Of a stretch of 64,000 nt of DNA, positions 1 through 8,330 are shown in pieces. Location: contig NZ_CP040244.1 in assembly GCF_005517195.1 (NCBI RefSeq), positions 4,668,001-4,732,000 of the forward strand, written 5' to 3'. The notes under the pieces were generated by a model. It worked only from the letters and a program-made list of their open reading frames with translations. It was not told where the DNA came from and did not search any database. The DNA is from Streptomyces vilmorinianum (GTDB taxonomy: Bacteria; Actinomycetota; Actinomycetes; Streptomycetales; Streptomycetaceae). A program made the position numbers and the translations under genes. Position 1 is the stretch's first letter; the number at the start of each line of letters is the position of its first letter.

Positions 1-1020
1 GACCTCGATGGCGAGGCCGGCGGTGACGTACTGGGCGCGCAGGAGCACCGTGGTGTGCGGGGCGGAGAACAGCGTCGCGTTCTCGACCAGTTCGGCCAGC
101 AGGTGGATGACGTCGGCCACGGCATGGCCCCGCAGCGTCCCGTCGATCGGCGGGACGAGCTTCACGCGCGGGTACTGCTCGACCTCCGCGATGGAGGAGC
201 GCAGAACCTCGGTCATGGTGACCGGATTCGACCACTGGCGGCGGGAGATGGCGCCACCGAGCACGGCGAGGTTCTCCGCGTGGCGGCGGATGCGGGTCGC
301 CAGGTGGTCGACGTGGAAAAGCCCCTTGAGCAGCTCGGGGTCCTCGACCTCGTTCTCCAGCTCGTCCAGGAGCTGGATCTCGCGGTGCACGAGGGACTGC
401 AGACGGCGGGCGAGGTTGACGAAGACCTCGACCTTCTGCTCGTTGCCGACGCTGCTGGAGAGCCGGGAGGCCTGCACGACCGCGGCGACCGCGGCCTCGT
501 GAGACCGGGTCAGCTCTTGGGCCAGCAGGTCGAATTCGTCGCCGGAGGCGGCGCCGGGCGGGGTGACCGGGCGGGCCGGGGGTCCGTCGCCGCGGCGCAG
601 CTGCTCGACGACCGTGCGCAGTTCGCTCTGGCCGCGGGCGCTGGAGCGGCGCAGGGCGTTGCATCGGTCGAGTACGGACTTGGCCGCCCGGTCGGCGCCG
701 AGCGCGGCCGCGGTCACGGAGGCGACCGTGAGGGCCGCCGCGCCCGTCAGCGCGGCCCAGAGGCCGGGGGTCGGAGTGGCGCCGGTGGAGCGGATGGTGA
801 AGAGGACGGCGGCGGCGCCGCCGAGTGCTACCGCAACGGCGGGAAGCACGGAGGTACGCAGGAGTTGGGGGCGTATACGGGCTTCCGTCGGGAGCGGCGC
901 GGGCTGCTGCGCGGGGTTGGGAGGAGCCCCCGCACCGGGAGCGGAACGGGCGCCTGACCGGCCGTGCCGCCCGCCCTCACGGCGGTCGGACCGCGCGGCG
1001 GGTGCGCGAAGTTGAGACAT
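1..1020 (-). CDS. CvnA-type sensor histidine kinase, C-terminus cut by the window edge
   Basis: Membrane sensor kinase of the streptomycete conservon type (CvnA), which normally works with roadblock, DUF742 and GTPase partners encoded just downstream. The first 340 codons are present. After a Pro/Ala/Arg-rich cytoplasmic tail (about 1-48) come two membrane segments (about 50-75 and 85-110) with a very short outer loop. A DHp-like helical region follows, with FVNLARRLQ and a DHLATRIRRHAENL stretch, and then the start of a GHKL ATPase domain with the N-box AELVENAT. The rest of the ATP-binding domain and any partner genes lie beyond base 1. The ATG start is the only early one. Upstream, GTACTAC is repeated twice within 30 bases, which may be promoter sequence. 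The family is clear; the sensed signal is unknown. Confidence 0.85.
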   Translation of the reverse strand, partial: MSQLRAPAARSDRREGGRHGRSGARSAPGAGAPPNPAQQPAPLPTEARIRPQLLRTSVLPAVAVALGGAAAVLFTIRSTGATPTPGLWAALTGAAALTVASVTAAALGADRAAKSVLDRCNALRRSSARGQSELRTVVEQLRRGDGPPARPVTPPGAASGDEFDLLAQELTRSHEAAVAAVVQASRLSSSVGNEQKVEVFVNLARRLQSLVHREIQLLDELENEVEDPELLKGLFHVDHLATRIRRHAENLAVLGGAISRRQWSNPVTMTEVLRSSIAEVEQYPRVKLVPPIDGTLRGHAVADVIHLLAELVENATLFSAPHTTVLLRAQYVTAGLAIEV

Positions 1021-1253
1021 GAGTGTCCTTGGTACGTGCCCAGGAATCGGCGTACTACGGGGGGTGTACTACGTGGGTCTGATGAGCCTACCGATGATCA
1101 CCAACCACACACTGTAGTCGTCAACCGTTCATGAGCGGTGCGCAGTTGGCAAACTTACCCGTACAGCGCCCGAGTCTGGTATCACCCTTCGCACGACAGG
1201 CCGAGAACGCTCGGCCGAAACTCGACAGAGCCCTGGGGCGCGCGGGAACGGAA

Positions 1254-1285
1254 GAGGGTGGAGGCGTGTGCACGCCTCCACCCTC
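1254..1285 (-). terminator. Strong hairpin downstream of the methyltransferase operon
   Basis: A perfect 15-bp inverted repeat (arms begin GAGGGTGGAGG) with a 2-base loop lies about 185 bases past the methyltransferase stop, in the 450-base gap before the sensor kinase start. There is no T-run, as is usual for streptomycete terminators. The rest of the gap (1021-1469) shows no convincing gene. An ACTGTAGT octamer at 1111-1118 matches the half-site of the operators at 3636-3680. Confidence 0.6.
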
Positions 1286-1469
1286 GGTGGAAATCGGCTC
1301 TGACCGGAATCCGTCGGCGCGGCCCGGCACCCGGGGGTGCGCATGTGTGCGGGCGCGCCTCGACGTGTGTCCGCGCGCCCTTGTCGGCCGCGTCACGGGT
1401 GGCGGATTCGCGATCGTGTCGGGTCGGTGGGCCGGGGACGCCGTGACTGTCCGTATGGCCGGAACCGTG

Positions 1470-2606
1470 TCATCCACCAGCGGGTACGTGCCCGGGGCGC
1501 GGGCGCACGCGCCCGAGGGCCAGCAGGTAGGGGACGTCCATGACGAGGCGTCCGTCGGCGGCCAGGTTGTGCGCCGTGAACAGCGCGTTCAGTGCGGTAC
1601 GGGCCCGGCCCCAGGAGCCGGCCGCCTCCAGCGCCGCGCGGTGGGCGCGCAGCGGGCCCGGCTTGTTCTCGAAGACGGCGACAGCGTGCGCCACCGAGGG
1701 GTAGGTGACGCGAACCCGTCGCTCCTCGGTTCGCAGGTCCACGGAGAGCGGCTCGAACCAGGCCCCGAGATGCGCGGGATCACCCCAGCGGGTGGGCGGC
1801 GGCCCGTCCGGCGGGCGGGGCAGGTACCGGGTGACGGTCGGCGCGATCCGGCCCATGGCTCCCGCGGGCGTCCAGGAGGCGACGGCCACGAGCCCGCCGG
1901 GGCGGCAGACCCGGGCCAGTTCGGCGGCGGCCCGGGGAGCGTCGGGGGCGAACATCACGCCGAAGGTGGACAGCACCAGGTCGAAGGCCCCGCGCGGGAA
2001 CGGGAGGGCGAGCGCGTCGCCCACCACGAACTCCGCCGTCCCCGACGGCCGCGCGCGCCGCGCCCGCTCGGCGGCGATCCGCAGGAGCCCCGGCTCCAGG
2101 TCCAGGCCGACCACCCGGCACCCGGCACGGGCGGCGGCCGACGCGGCGGGGCCGGATCCGGTGGCCACGTCGAGCACACGAGGGCCGTGGGCGAGGTGGC
2201 GCGCCGGGAGGCCGCGGGGCGCGGCCTCGGTCAGCTCTGCCGGCTCGGCCGGCGCTGTCGGCTCTCTCGGCTCCGGCGGCTCGCCCGGCACTGCTGGCCG
2301 GCTGAGCACCGTCGGCGTGTCCAGCACCGCCGGCTGGCCTCGCTCTGCCCAATTGCTCGGCTCCACCGCCGTTCTCGGTTCCGCCGGCTTGCTCAGCGCC
2401 GGCTCCTCGCCTGGCCCACACGGCCGTCCCAGCCCGCCCAGCCCGCCCGGCACCGCCGGCCGTCCCAGCTCGCCCCGCCCGCCCAGTTCGGCCAGTTCGC
2501 CCAGTTCGGCCAGTTCGGCCAGTGCCGCAGCGGTCACGTGGTCCGCGGCGTGGGCCCAGGCGTCGCCCGCGGCCGTGTAGTCGCCGCCCTCCCATCGGCC
2601 GGTCAC
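1470..2606 (-). CDS. Class I SAM-dependent methyltransferase with a low-complexity insertion
   Basis: Probable small-molecule methyltransferase of the UbiE/Methyltransf_11 type. Motif I is VLDVATGSG (about 144-152), followed by VVGLDLEPG and the acidic motif VVGDALALPFP, then FDLVLSTFGVMFAPD and RVCRPGGLVAVASW. The start is GTG at 2606, overlapping the TGA of the upstream gene in a GTGA, so the pair is translationally coupled. Between the N-terminal helix (to about residue 30) and motif I lies about 95 residues built of Ala-Glu-Leu-Gly and Gly-Glu-Pro repeats. Relatives usually have a short linker there, so the insertion looks like repeat expansion. The substrate is unknown. Under likely TetR control with its partner. 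Confidence 0.82.
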   Translation of the reverse strand: MTGRWEGGDYTAAGDAWAHAADHVTAAALAELAELGELAELGGRGELGRPAVPGGLGGLGRPCGPGEEPALSKPAEPRTAVEPSNWAERGQPAVLDTPTVLSRPAVPGEPPEPREPTAPAEPAELTEAAPRGLPARHLAHGPRVLDVATGSGPAASAAARAGCRVVGLDLEPGLLRIAAERARRARPSGTAEFVVGDALALPFPRGAFDLVLSTFGVMFAPDAPRAAAELARVCRPGGLVAVASWTPAGAMGRIAPTVTRYLPRPPDGPPPTRWGDPAHLGAWFEPLSVDLRTEERRVRVTYPSVAHAVAVFENKPGPLRAHRAALEAAGSWGRARTALNALFTAHNLAADGRLVMDVPYLLALGRVRPRPGHVPAGG

Positions 2607-3646
2607 GGCGAGGACGTCCCGGTCGGGCCGTCGAGGCGTGTCAGGGTGAGGCCGTGCTCGGCCACGAGCAACTCCGGCAGGCCGGCCAGGGCCGGCAGTC
2701 GGTCGATGTGGTGGACCCCGGCGGGCAGATCGCCGGTGAGCAGTTCCCGGGTGACGTACGCCGCCACCAGGCCGGTGACCCTGCTCTGCGCGCGCCCGGT
2801 CATCGCGTACGCCGCGCCGCGGCCGTCGCCGCTCCGCGCGTCGGCCCGAACAGCGAAGCCGTCGCCGCCCAGGTGCACGCGGCGGAAGGCCCCGGTGACC
2901 AGCCGCCGTACCCCCTGCCGGCGCGTGGTCCGCAGCAGTCCGGTGCGGCGCAGCGCGAAGAGCAGGGCGGTCAGCGGCCGGGAGTCCAGGCAGAGCCGGG
3001 TGGTCACCTCGGGCACGGCGAGCGTGCGGCTCAGGCTGTGCTGGTCGGAGAACGGGAACGGGTGGGCGGTCCTGGTTCCGTACCCGGGGAGCACGGTCCG
3101 CAGGGGGCGGCCGGTGACGGGTTCGGCCAGGTTCTCGACGGTCCAGCGCACGGCGTCGCCGCCGTGCCGCTCGCCGGACCCGAGCAGCACCGTGAGGTCG
3201 ATCCGCTCGGCGCCGCCGACGGCCTCGTGGGCACGGCGGGCCAGGAGATTCGTCAGTCCGGGGGCCACGCCGACGCTGAGCACGGCTGTGGCGCCGCCGG
3301 CGACGGCTGTGGCGTCCAGGTCCGACACACCGTCGAGGAGGCGCCGGGTCGCGCCGATGTCGACGAGGTGGACGCCCCGCTCCAGACAGACCCGTGCGAC
3401 GCCGGTGTCCGGTGGCTCGACGCACAGCACCACCGCGGCCACGTCCCCGAGCCCGTCGAGGACCCGTCCGAACCCGTCCGGGTCGGTGACGTCGACCCGG
3501 ACGCCGCCGTGCCGCCGCGCCCGCGCCTCGTCCCGCCCCGCGGGGACCACCCGTCCGGGGAACCACGCGCCGAGCGTGGCTGTCACGGTGCCGCCCACGG
3601 CTCCGTATCCGCCGACGACCAGCACCCGCCATTTCACTGTAGTCAT
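2603..3646 (-). CDS. Saccharopine dehydrogenase-like NAD(P)-binding protein
   Basis: 347-residue protein with an N-terminal Rossmann nucleotide-binding motif VLVVGGYGAVGGTV (about 8-21), then alternating strands and helices typical of the saccharopine dehydrogenase / YbaK-like reductase family (VDVTDPDGF, AVVLCVEPPD, GVHLVDIGATRRL). The reaction is not predictable from sequence; homologues are annotated only as saccharopine dehydrogenase NADP-binding proteins. The ATG at 3644-3646 lies in the centre of an imperfect operator, and the stop overlaps the start of the methyltransferase gene. The two genes therefore form an operon, divergent from the TetR gene at 3716. Confidence 0.8.
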   Translation of the reverse strand: MTTVKWRVLVVGGYGAVGGTVTATLGAWFPGRVVPAGRDEARARRHGGVRVDVTDPDGFGRVLDGLGDVAAVVLCVEPPDTGVARVCLERGVHLVDIGATRRLLDGVSDLDATAVAGGATAVLSVGVAPGLTNLLARRAHEAVGGAERIDLTVLLGSGERHGGDAVRWTVENLAEPVTGRPLRTVLPGYGTRTAHPFPFSDQHSLSRTLAVPEVTTRLCLDSRPLTALLFALRRTGLLRTTRRQGVRRLVTGAFRRVHLGGDGFAVRADARSGDGRGAAYAMTGRAQSRVTGLVAAYVTRELLTGDLPAGVHHIDRLPALAGLPELLVAEHGLTLTRLDGPTGTSSP

Positions 3647-3680
3647 ACTCCAGTGAATAACACTGTAGTCTCACTACAGT
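3636..3680. promoter_or_regulatory. Twin TetR-type operators in the divergent promoter
   Basis: Two palindromes of the same form, ACTGTAGT-N3-ACTNCAGT, sit at 3636-3654 (one mismatch between arms) and 3662-3680 (perfect), 26 bp apart centre to centre. The left one contains the ATG of the reductase gene as its spacer. Their position between the TetR gene and the oppositely oriented operon suggests the TetR protein represses both. Confidence 0.7.
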
Positions 3681-3715
3681 CAAAATTGGATGAGCAAGTG
3701 AACGAGGTGTGCTCC

Positions 3716-4342
3716 GTGGCCGCGCCCCTGACCCGCGCCGAGAAGACCCGCCGGACCCGGCAGCGGATGCTCGACGCCGCCGCCCGGCTCTTCGCCGAGC
3801 ACGGCTGGACGGGCACCACCGTCGAGTCGATCGCCCGCGCCGCCGAAGTGGGCGTGCAGACCGTGTACTTCACCTTCGGCACCAAGCGCGCCGTACTCAA
3901 GGAACTCCTCGACACCACGGTCGCGGGAGACGCCGACCCGGTCGCCACCCTCGACCGCCCCTGGGCGCAGGAGGTCCTCGACGAGCCCGACCCCGCCCTC
4001 CAGTTGGCCCGCCAGGCCGCCGGCGCCCGCCGCATCCTCGAGCGCGCCGCCCCCGTCCTGGAGGTCGTCCGCGCGGCGGCCGCCGCCGACCCCGAGCTGG
4101 CCGAGCTCTGGCGGACCAACCGGCACCAGCGGCTCACCGTGCAACTCCGCTTCGCCGAGGCCCTCGTGACGAAGGCGGGCGGCGCGCTGCGCGACGGCCA
4201 CGACGCCGCGTCGGCCGCCGACATCGCGCTGACCGTGCTCGGCCCGGAGACCTACGGGATCCTGGTCACCGACCGCGGCTGGACGCCCTCGCGCTGGGAG
4301 ACATGGGCGGCGGACAACCTCGTACGACAGCTCCTGCCCTGA
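3716..4342 (+). CDS. TetR/AcrR family transcriptional regulator
   Basis: 208-residue repressor with a typical N-terminal helix-turn-helix (TRQRMLDAAARLFAEHGW, then TTVESIARAAEVGVQTVYFTFGTKRAVL) and a helical ligand-binding C-terminal domain ending VRQLLP. Start chosen as GTG 3716, with ACGAGG eight bases upstream. GTG 3698 (6 residues longer) is an alternative. It is divergent from the reductase/methyltransferase operon and the twin palindromes lie just upstream, so autoregulation plus repression of that operon is the natural inference. Ligand unknown. Confidence 0.88.
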   Translation: MAAPLTRAEKTRRTRQRMLDAAARLFAEHGWTGTTVESIARAAEVGVQTVYFTFGTKRAVLKELLDTTVAGDADPVATLDRPWAQEVLDEPDPALQLARQAAGARRILERAAPVLEVVRAAAAADPELAELWRTNRHQRLTVQLRFAEALVTKAGGALRDGHDAASAADIALTVLGPETYGILVTDRGWTPSRWETWAADNLVRQLLP

Positions 4343-4458
4343 TCTGACCGGCCCTGCGCCCACCCGCCCTGAACGGCCTCACCGACCTGTCCTACGCTGT
4401 CGCGCACGACGGCCAGTTGATCTTCGCAGCCGGCCCTCAGGCGAGGTTCATCAGAGGA

Positions 4459-5619
4459 GTGATTCCGATCATCAGAGTTCACTGGCGCATAGTCTCTTCC
4501 GTCCTCCTGGCGCTGGCCCTGGCCCTGCCGGGCGCCGGCACCGCGGTCGCGGAGGACACCACCCCTCTCACCACGGGCGCGGTGTTCAACAACCCGAAGG
4601 GGACCGTGGAGGAGCAGAACGCGGTCAAGAACCACATCACCGGCGCGATCGGCAGGACCGAGAGCGGCCGCCTGATCCGCGCGGCGCTGTACGCCCTCAC
4701 GGACCAGGACTACACGAACGCCCTGGTGGCCGCCCACCAGCGGAACGTGAACGTCCGGGTGGTCCTCGACGCGGCGTACAGCGGCTCGACGGCGGCGCAG
4801 AGCCTGATCAGCACGCTGGGGACCGACAAGTCAGCGCGCTCATGGGTCCATGTCTGCGCCACGGGCGGGGCCTGCATCGCGACCGGCGGCACCAACGCGA
4901 TCAACCACAACAAGTTCTTCACGTTCTCCCGCGTCGGAGCCGTGGGCGTGGCCGAGGACGTGGTCATCCAGACCTCCGCCAACCAGACCCCGGTCAATGT
5001 CGCGAAGTACTGGAACAACGCCTACACCGTGGTCGGCAACACCGAGCTGTACACGGCCTACACGACGTACTTCAACGCGCTGGTCGCGGAGCAGAAGACC
5101 GCCGACTACTTCACGTCCGCCAAGGTCGGTACCGAGAAGTACTACTTCTTCCCCCAGAAGACCGGCGATGTGGTCGTCGACATCCTCCGGAACGTCTCGT
5201 GCACGGGGAACACGACGGTGGGCACGTCCACGCACGAGTCCGTCGTGCGCGTGGCCGCCTTCGCACTGCACCGCGACGAGGTGGCCGCCGCCCTCGTCTC
5301 CCTGGCGAACCAGGGCTGCTCGGTCCAGATCGTGTACGCCAACAGCAACGACGAGGTGACCCTCAAGGGGCACCCGAACATCACGCTGAAGAAGCTCAAC
5401 GCCGACGGCTACCTCCTCCACTCGAAGTACCTCCTGGTCGAGGGCAACTACGCCGGCCACCCCGACACCAAGTGGACCTTCACCGGCTCCCACAACCTGG
5501 ACTACTCGTCGCTGCGCGACAACGACGAGGCGCTGCTGCGCCTGGAGGGCAACGCGCCGCACGACGCGTACGCGCAGAACTTCACCGGCCTGCTCGGCTA
5601 CGCGACCCCGGTGGTCTGA
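4459..5619 (+). CDS. Secreted phospholipase D-family protein
   Basis: About 386 residues with an N-terminal signal peptide (hydrophobic core SSVLLALALALPG, cleavage near AVA-ED). Two PLD-type half-sites are visible: H-N-K in NHNKFFTF followed by QTSANQT (about residues 150-176), and H-S-K in LLHSKYLL followed by FTGSHNLD (about 321-347). Both have the HxK and downstream Ser/Asn pattern of the PLD superfamily. The third member of HKD (Asp) is not obvious in the first half. It is probably an exported phosphodiesterase acting on phospholipid or nucleic acid; the substrate is not predictable. The GTG at 4459 overlaps its own AGAGGA, so the start is slightly uncertain. Monocistronic. Confidence 0.82.
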   Translation: MIPIIRVHWRIVSSVLLALALALPGAGTAVAEDTTPLTTGAVFNNPKGTVEEQNAVKNHITGAIGRTESGRLIRAALYALTDQDYTNALVAAHQRNVNVRVVLDAAYSGSTAAQSLISTLGTDKSARSWVHVCATGGACIATGGTNAINHNKFFTFSRVGAVGVAEDVVIQTSANQTPVNVAKYWNNAYTVVGNTELYTAYTTYFNALVAEQKTADYFTSAKVGTEKYYFFPQKTGDVVVDILRNVSCTGNTTVGTSTHESVVRVAAFALHRDEVAAALVSLANQGCSVQIVYANSNDEVTLKGHPNITLKKLNADGYLLHSKYLLVEGNYAGHPDTKWTFTGSHNLDYSSLRDNDEALLRLEGNAPHDAYAQNFTGLLGYATPVV

Positions 5620-5641
5620 CGCCGGGACCCCCGCCCCTCTG

Positions 5642-5890
5642 TCACCGCTCGCCGGCGAGGTCGAGATCGTCGCGGGCCGCGGGGGGCGCGGGAGCCGTCG
5701 GGGTCGCGGCCGACCCCTTGGGGCCTCCGCCGCGGCGTCCTTCGTCCACTCCCCCGGCTCCGCCCACGCGTGCGGGGCCAGGTTGAACGTGCCCCGGTGG
5801 ATCGGCAGCAGGACGCCGTGCGGACGGCCGCCCTGGAGGTCGAGGTGGGCCCGCATGCCCTCGGCCGGCGTCATGTGGATGTCGGGCCAG
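5642..5890 (-). pseudogene. Truncated 3' copy of the UlaG-like hydrolase gene
   Basis: Bases 5740-5890 match 13791-13941 of the intact UlaG-like gene in all but one position (G instead of A near 5796, changing a conserved Trp to Arg). Reading leftward, the copy starts abruptly in the middle of that gene, loses frame after GEWTK, and recovers the same C-terminal ending D-L-D-L-A-G-E-R and stop at 5642. It has no start codon or 5' half, so it is a dead fragment. The near-identity implies a recent duplication or gene conversion. Confidence 0.85.
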
Positions 5891-6217
5891 GCCCCAGGCA
5901 GCGGCGTAAAGTCGTGTGGTTCTTGGGCGACATGACGCTCTACCAGGCCTCACGGCCTTGACCGCGGGCCGTGGTTCACGCAGGGGGCGTCGCCGCCGGT
6001 TACGGACGTCGGTGAGCACCTATGTCGCCGAAGGCGAGCCCACGAGGCAGACAGGGCTCCCGGGGGCGTCAGGGTCAAGAACCGGCAAGAAGATCCGGAG
6101 ACATGTTCCGGAAGGGACGGAGGCCCCCGCCGGCCCCTTCCGCCAGGAAGGGCTTGGAGCCCGGCGAGGGCCCACCGCCCGCGTGGACGGGCGTATCAGG
6201 CGGGGAACACCAGCGGC
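5891..6217. other. Gene-free stretch with a weak hairpin
   Basis: No open frame here has Streptomyces-like third-position GC. A hairpin with 8-bp arms (CGGAAGGG at 6109-6116, pairing with 6134-6142) and a 17-base loop lies about 75 bases past the end of the lectin-like gene and could end its transcript. Nothing else is recognised. Confidence 0.4.
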
Positions 6218-7804
6218 TTACGAGCTGACGTCGGGCTCAGGACCGCACTGGATCTTGCCGATGAAGTAGCCGCTGAACGCGCCTCCGAGCAGTCCGGCAG
6301 CGGCACCGGCCGGACCACCGGCGAAGACACCGCCGACAGCCCCGCCGACAACCGCCTTGCTCATCTCCTTGCGCATGCAGTCGTGCCACGCTTTGTGTTC
6401 CGGCCCTTCGGCGGTACGTCCGAGGTCGGCCGGGGCGAAGGACGCCTCCTCGACGCCGGCGAGGGACATCGCCGCAGTGGATGAGGTCTTCTTGCCGACG
6501 GAGAAGCTGGGCGCGGTCATGGTGCCCGTGATCGTGCCGTTGCCGTCGCCGATGGTCTGGGTCAGCGTGGTGCCCTCGACACGGAGGTGGACCGGCTGGG
6601 TCTTACCGGTGGCGTCCTGCATGATCCCGGGCATGATCGTGGCGTGGGTGACGCCGTCGGCGTCGACCACCAGGAGCTTGTCGTTCTCGGCGGCGGCGCG
6701 GTAGCCGTCGGGAATCCTCAGGGTCGTGGTGGCCGCCTTCTCGTACGTCTGGGGCTGGGCCTCCGTGTCGGCCGGGTCACTGCCGGGCGGGGTTGTTCCG
6801 GTGTGGGCGATGTACATGGTCGATCCGGCAGGGGAGTTGACGACCGGGACCGTGACGGTGCCCTCGGTCGTCCAGGGGAAGCCGCCCTTGTCGAAGGTCC
6901 AGGCGCCGGTGACTTCCTTGGCGATGGCCGCGAAGTCGACCCAGCCGTAGTTCTTCGGCGGGACGGTGACGAGCACGCCGTTGATCTCGGCCTCGTCCAC
7001 CTGGTAGGTGGTGGTCGACGTCAGCTGAGAGCTGATCATGGTCTGCAAGGGGACGGAGACGCCCAGGGAGGTCGAGACGCCTGCGGAGAAGCTCTGCGAC
7101 CAACCGCTGCGGTAGATCGTCGTGAAGACCTGGGTGACCTTCTCGGAGGTGTCGTTGTACCAGACCGAGGACGCCTTTTCGAGCGGCAGGGCCTTGGGCT
7201 CCCCCTCGGAGGTCTGCTTCCAGGAACAGGTGGAGGTGTTGGTCGAGCACAGGTGTGAGTAGAACTCCGTGGCGAGTTTGAGCGCCTCCGGCTGCTTCGA
7301 CGCCGGGACGGTCCACTGCTGCGCCGTGCTGTTGTTGCAGTTCCAGACCTGGGTCCAGGCGTCCGGGTACGTGGCGCCCTGAGCGATGTCGAGGCAGGCG
7401 GCGTTGTTGCTGCGAACCAGCGAGAACGTGTTCGGTTTGCCGGTGACCGGACGGAAGTGCCATTCCTGCTCGGCCTTGCCGCAGTCCTGCTGCGACAGGG
7501 GCCAGGTCTGCTGCACGCACTTGCCGGTGAAGGCGTTGGCGATCCGGAACTCGCCGCGGCCGAGCGGGATCAGCTTCCACTCCTGGTGATAGCCGGGGGT
7601 GTTGTTGGCGACGATGAACACACCGGCATGAGTGTTGCCGTTCTGCACGTCGAGACGTCGCCCGTTGGCCGTGGTGAACGTCCAGGTGTCACCGTCGGTC
7701 GTCTCGGCTGCCTGCGCCGGGACGACGGCTCCGGCGGCGAGCATGAGCAGGGCGATGAGCGGTGCCGCTAAGAGACGCAGGGCACGTATGAGGTGTGGAC
7801 GCAT
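6218..7804 (-). CDS. Secreted beta-trefoil protein with probable aerolysin-type pore domain
   Basis: 528 residues, signal peptide 1-32 (AQA-AE). Residues about 38-166 form a ricin-type beta-trefoil with paired Cys and QxW-like repeats (HQEWKL, EQEWHF, AQQWTV). Residues about 175-325 look like an aerolysin/ETX-MTX2 fold: SSVWYNDTS, long Ser/Thr-rich alternating strands around SFSAGVSTSLGVSVPL, then ITSTTTYQV-like strands, VLVTVPPKNYGWVDF and EGTVTVPVV. The C-terminus has a glycine-rich segment (about 484-517, GG/AG repeats with GLLGG) flanked by Cys476 and Cys520. The start ATG has AGGAAGG five bases upstream. Leu12 is encoded by TTA, so expression should need the bldA tRNA. The pore-forming role is inferred from pattern, not alignment. 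Confidence 0.75.
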   Translation of the reverse strand: MRPHLIRALRLLAAPLIALLMLAAGAVVPAQAAETTDGDTWTFTTANGRRLDVQNGNTHAGVFIVANNTPGYHQEWKLIPLGRGEFRIANAFTGKCVQQTWPLSQQDCGKAEQEWHFRPVTGKPNTFSLVRSNNAACLDIAQGATYPDAWTQVWNCNNSTAQQWTVPASKQPEALKLATEFYSHLCSTNTSTCSWKQTSEGEPKALPLEKASSVWYNDTSEKVTQVFTTIYRSGWSQSFSAGVSTSLGVSVPLQTMISSQLTSTTTYQVDEAEINGVLVTVPPKNYGWVDFAAIAKEVTGAWTFDKGGFPWTTEGTVTVPVVNSPAGSTMYIAHTGTTPPGSDPADTEAQPQTYEKAATTTLRIPDGYRAAAENDKLLVVDADGVTHATIMPGIMQDATGKTQPVHLRVEGTTLTQTIGDGNGTITGTMTAPSFSVGKKTSSTAAMSLAGVEEASFAPADLGRTAEGPEHKAWHDCMRKEMSKAVVGGAVGGVFAGGPAGAAAGLLGGAFSGYFIGKIQCGPEPDVSS

Positions 7805-8330
7805 GACGCCTTCCTGTGGATGATCTGTGAGTCCTCGTGCTGTTCGCGCCCGAGGCTTGACGCGTTGCGGAGCCGGCTGATGATGCCGTCGAGGTCACGG
7901 CGGAACCGCGGCACACGGAACTCGTGGCCGCCGGGCTCCTCGTACCACTCGTGACAGCGGCCTGCCGCGGCGGCAGGCCGCGGAACTCCCGGTGACGTGT
8001 GTCGCGGCCGAAGCCCTTGGTCATGCTCCGGCTCGCCCTCGCATGGGCGGTGGCCCGTGCCCGGAGCAGGCGGGTATCGACACCGGCACCCGGTCGTCTG
8101 CTCACGTGGCTCCCTTCCTTCGCCGACTCAGGGGGTGCGGGGTGGGGTGTGGCCGTGGACCGTTTCCGCCGTGCGCCGCGCACATTCAAACGCGCGATCA
8201 CGCCCCATGTCCTGGCCCTGTGACCTCGTCGGACAGACCCCGGACAATCCCCGGACAATGGCACTTCCCACATCGGCGGACCGCCGTACGCCGGTGAACG
8301 GGACACTCCAAGGACAGGAAGGAACCAGAA
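7805..8330. other. Shared divergent promoter region
   Basis: This 526-base region lies between the divergent lectin-like and HTH-transglycosylase genes. Besides the coding-like scrap at 7850-7956 it has a hairpin at 7958-7980 (CGGCCTGCCGC arms) and an AT-richer patch near 8185-8210 that may hold the promoter of the rightward gene. No intact gene is seen. Confidence 0.4.
7850..7956 (-). pseudogene. Possible 3' remnant of an unidentified gene
   Basis: On the minus strand, about 35 codons starting C-H-E-W-Y-E-E-P-G-G-H-E-F have nearly all G/C third positions and read like protein (VPRFRRDLDGIISRLRN), unlike the flanking sequence. No start codon or upstream coding sequence in that frame is convincing, and the frame runs on into the lectin-like gene before stopping at 7768. 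I read it as a leftover gene end; family unknown. Confidence 0.3.

Noticed and set aside
1111-1118. ACTGTAGT octamer near the sensor kinase promoter as a third TetR operator
   Set aside because: Only a half-site with no matching inverted arm; listed as an observation, not as an operator.
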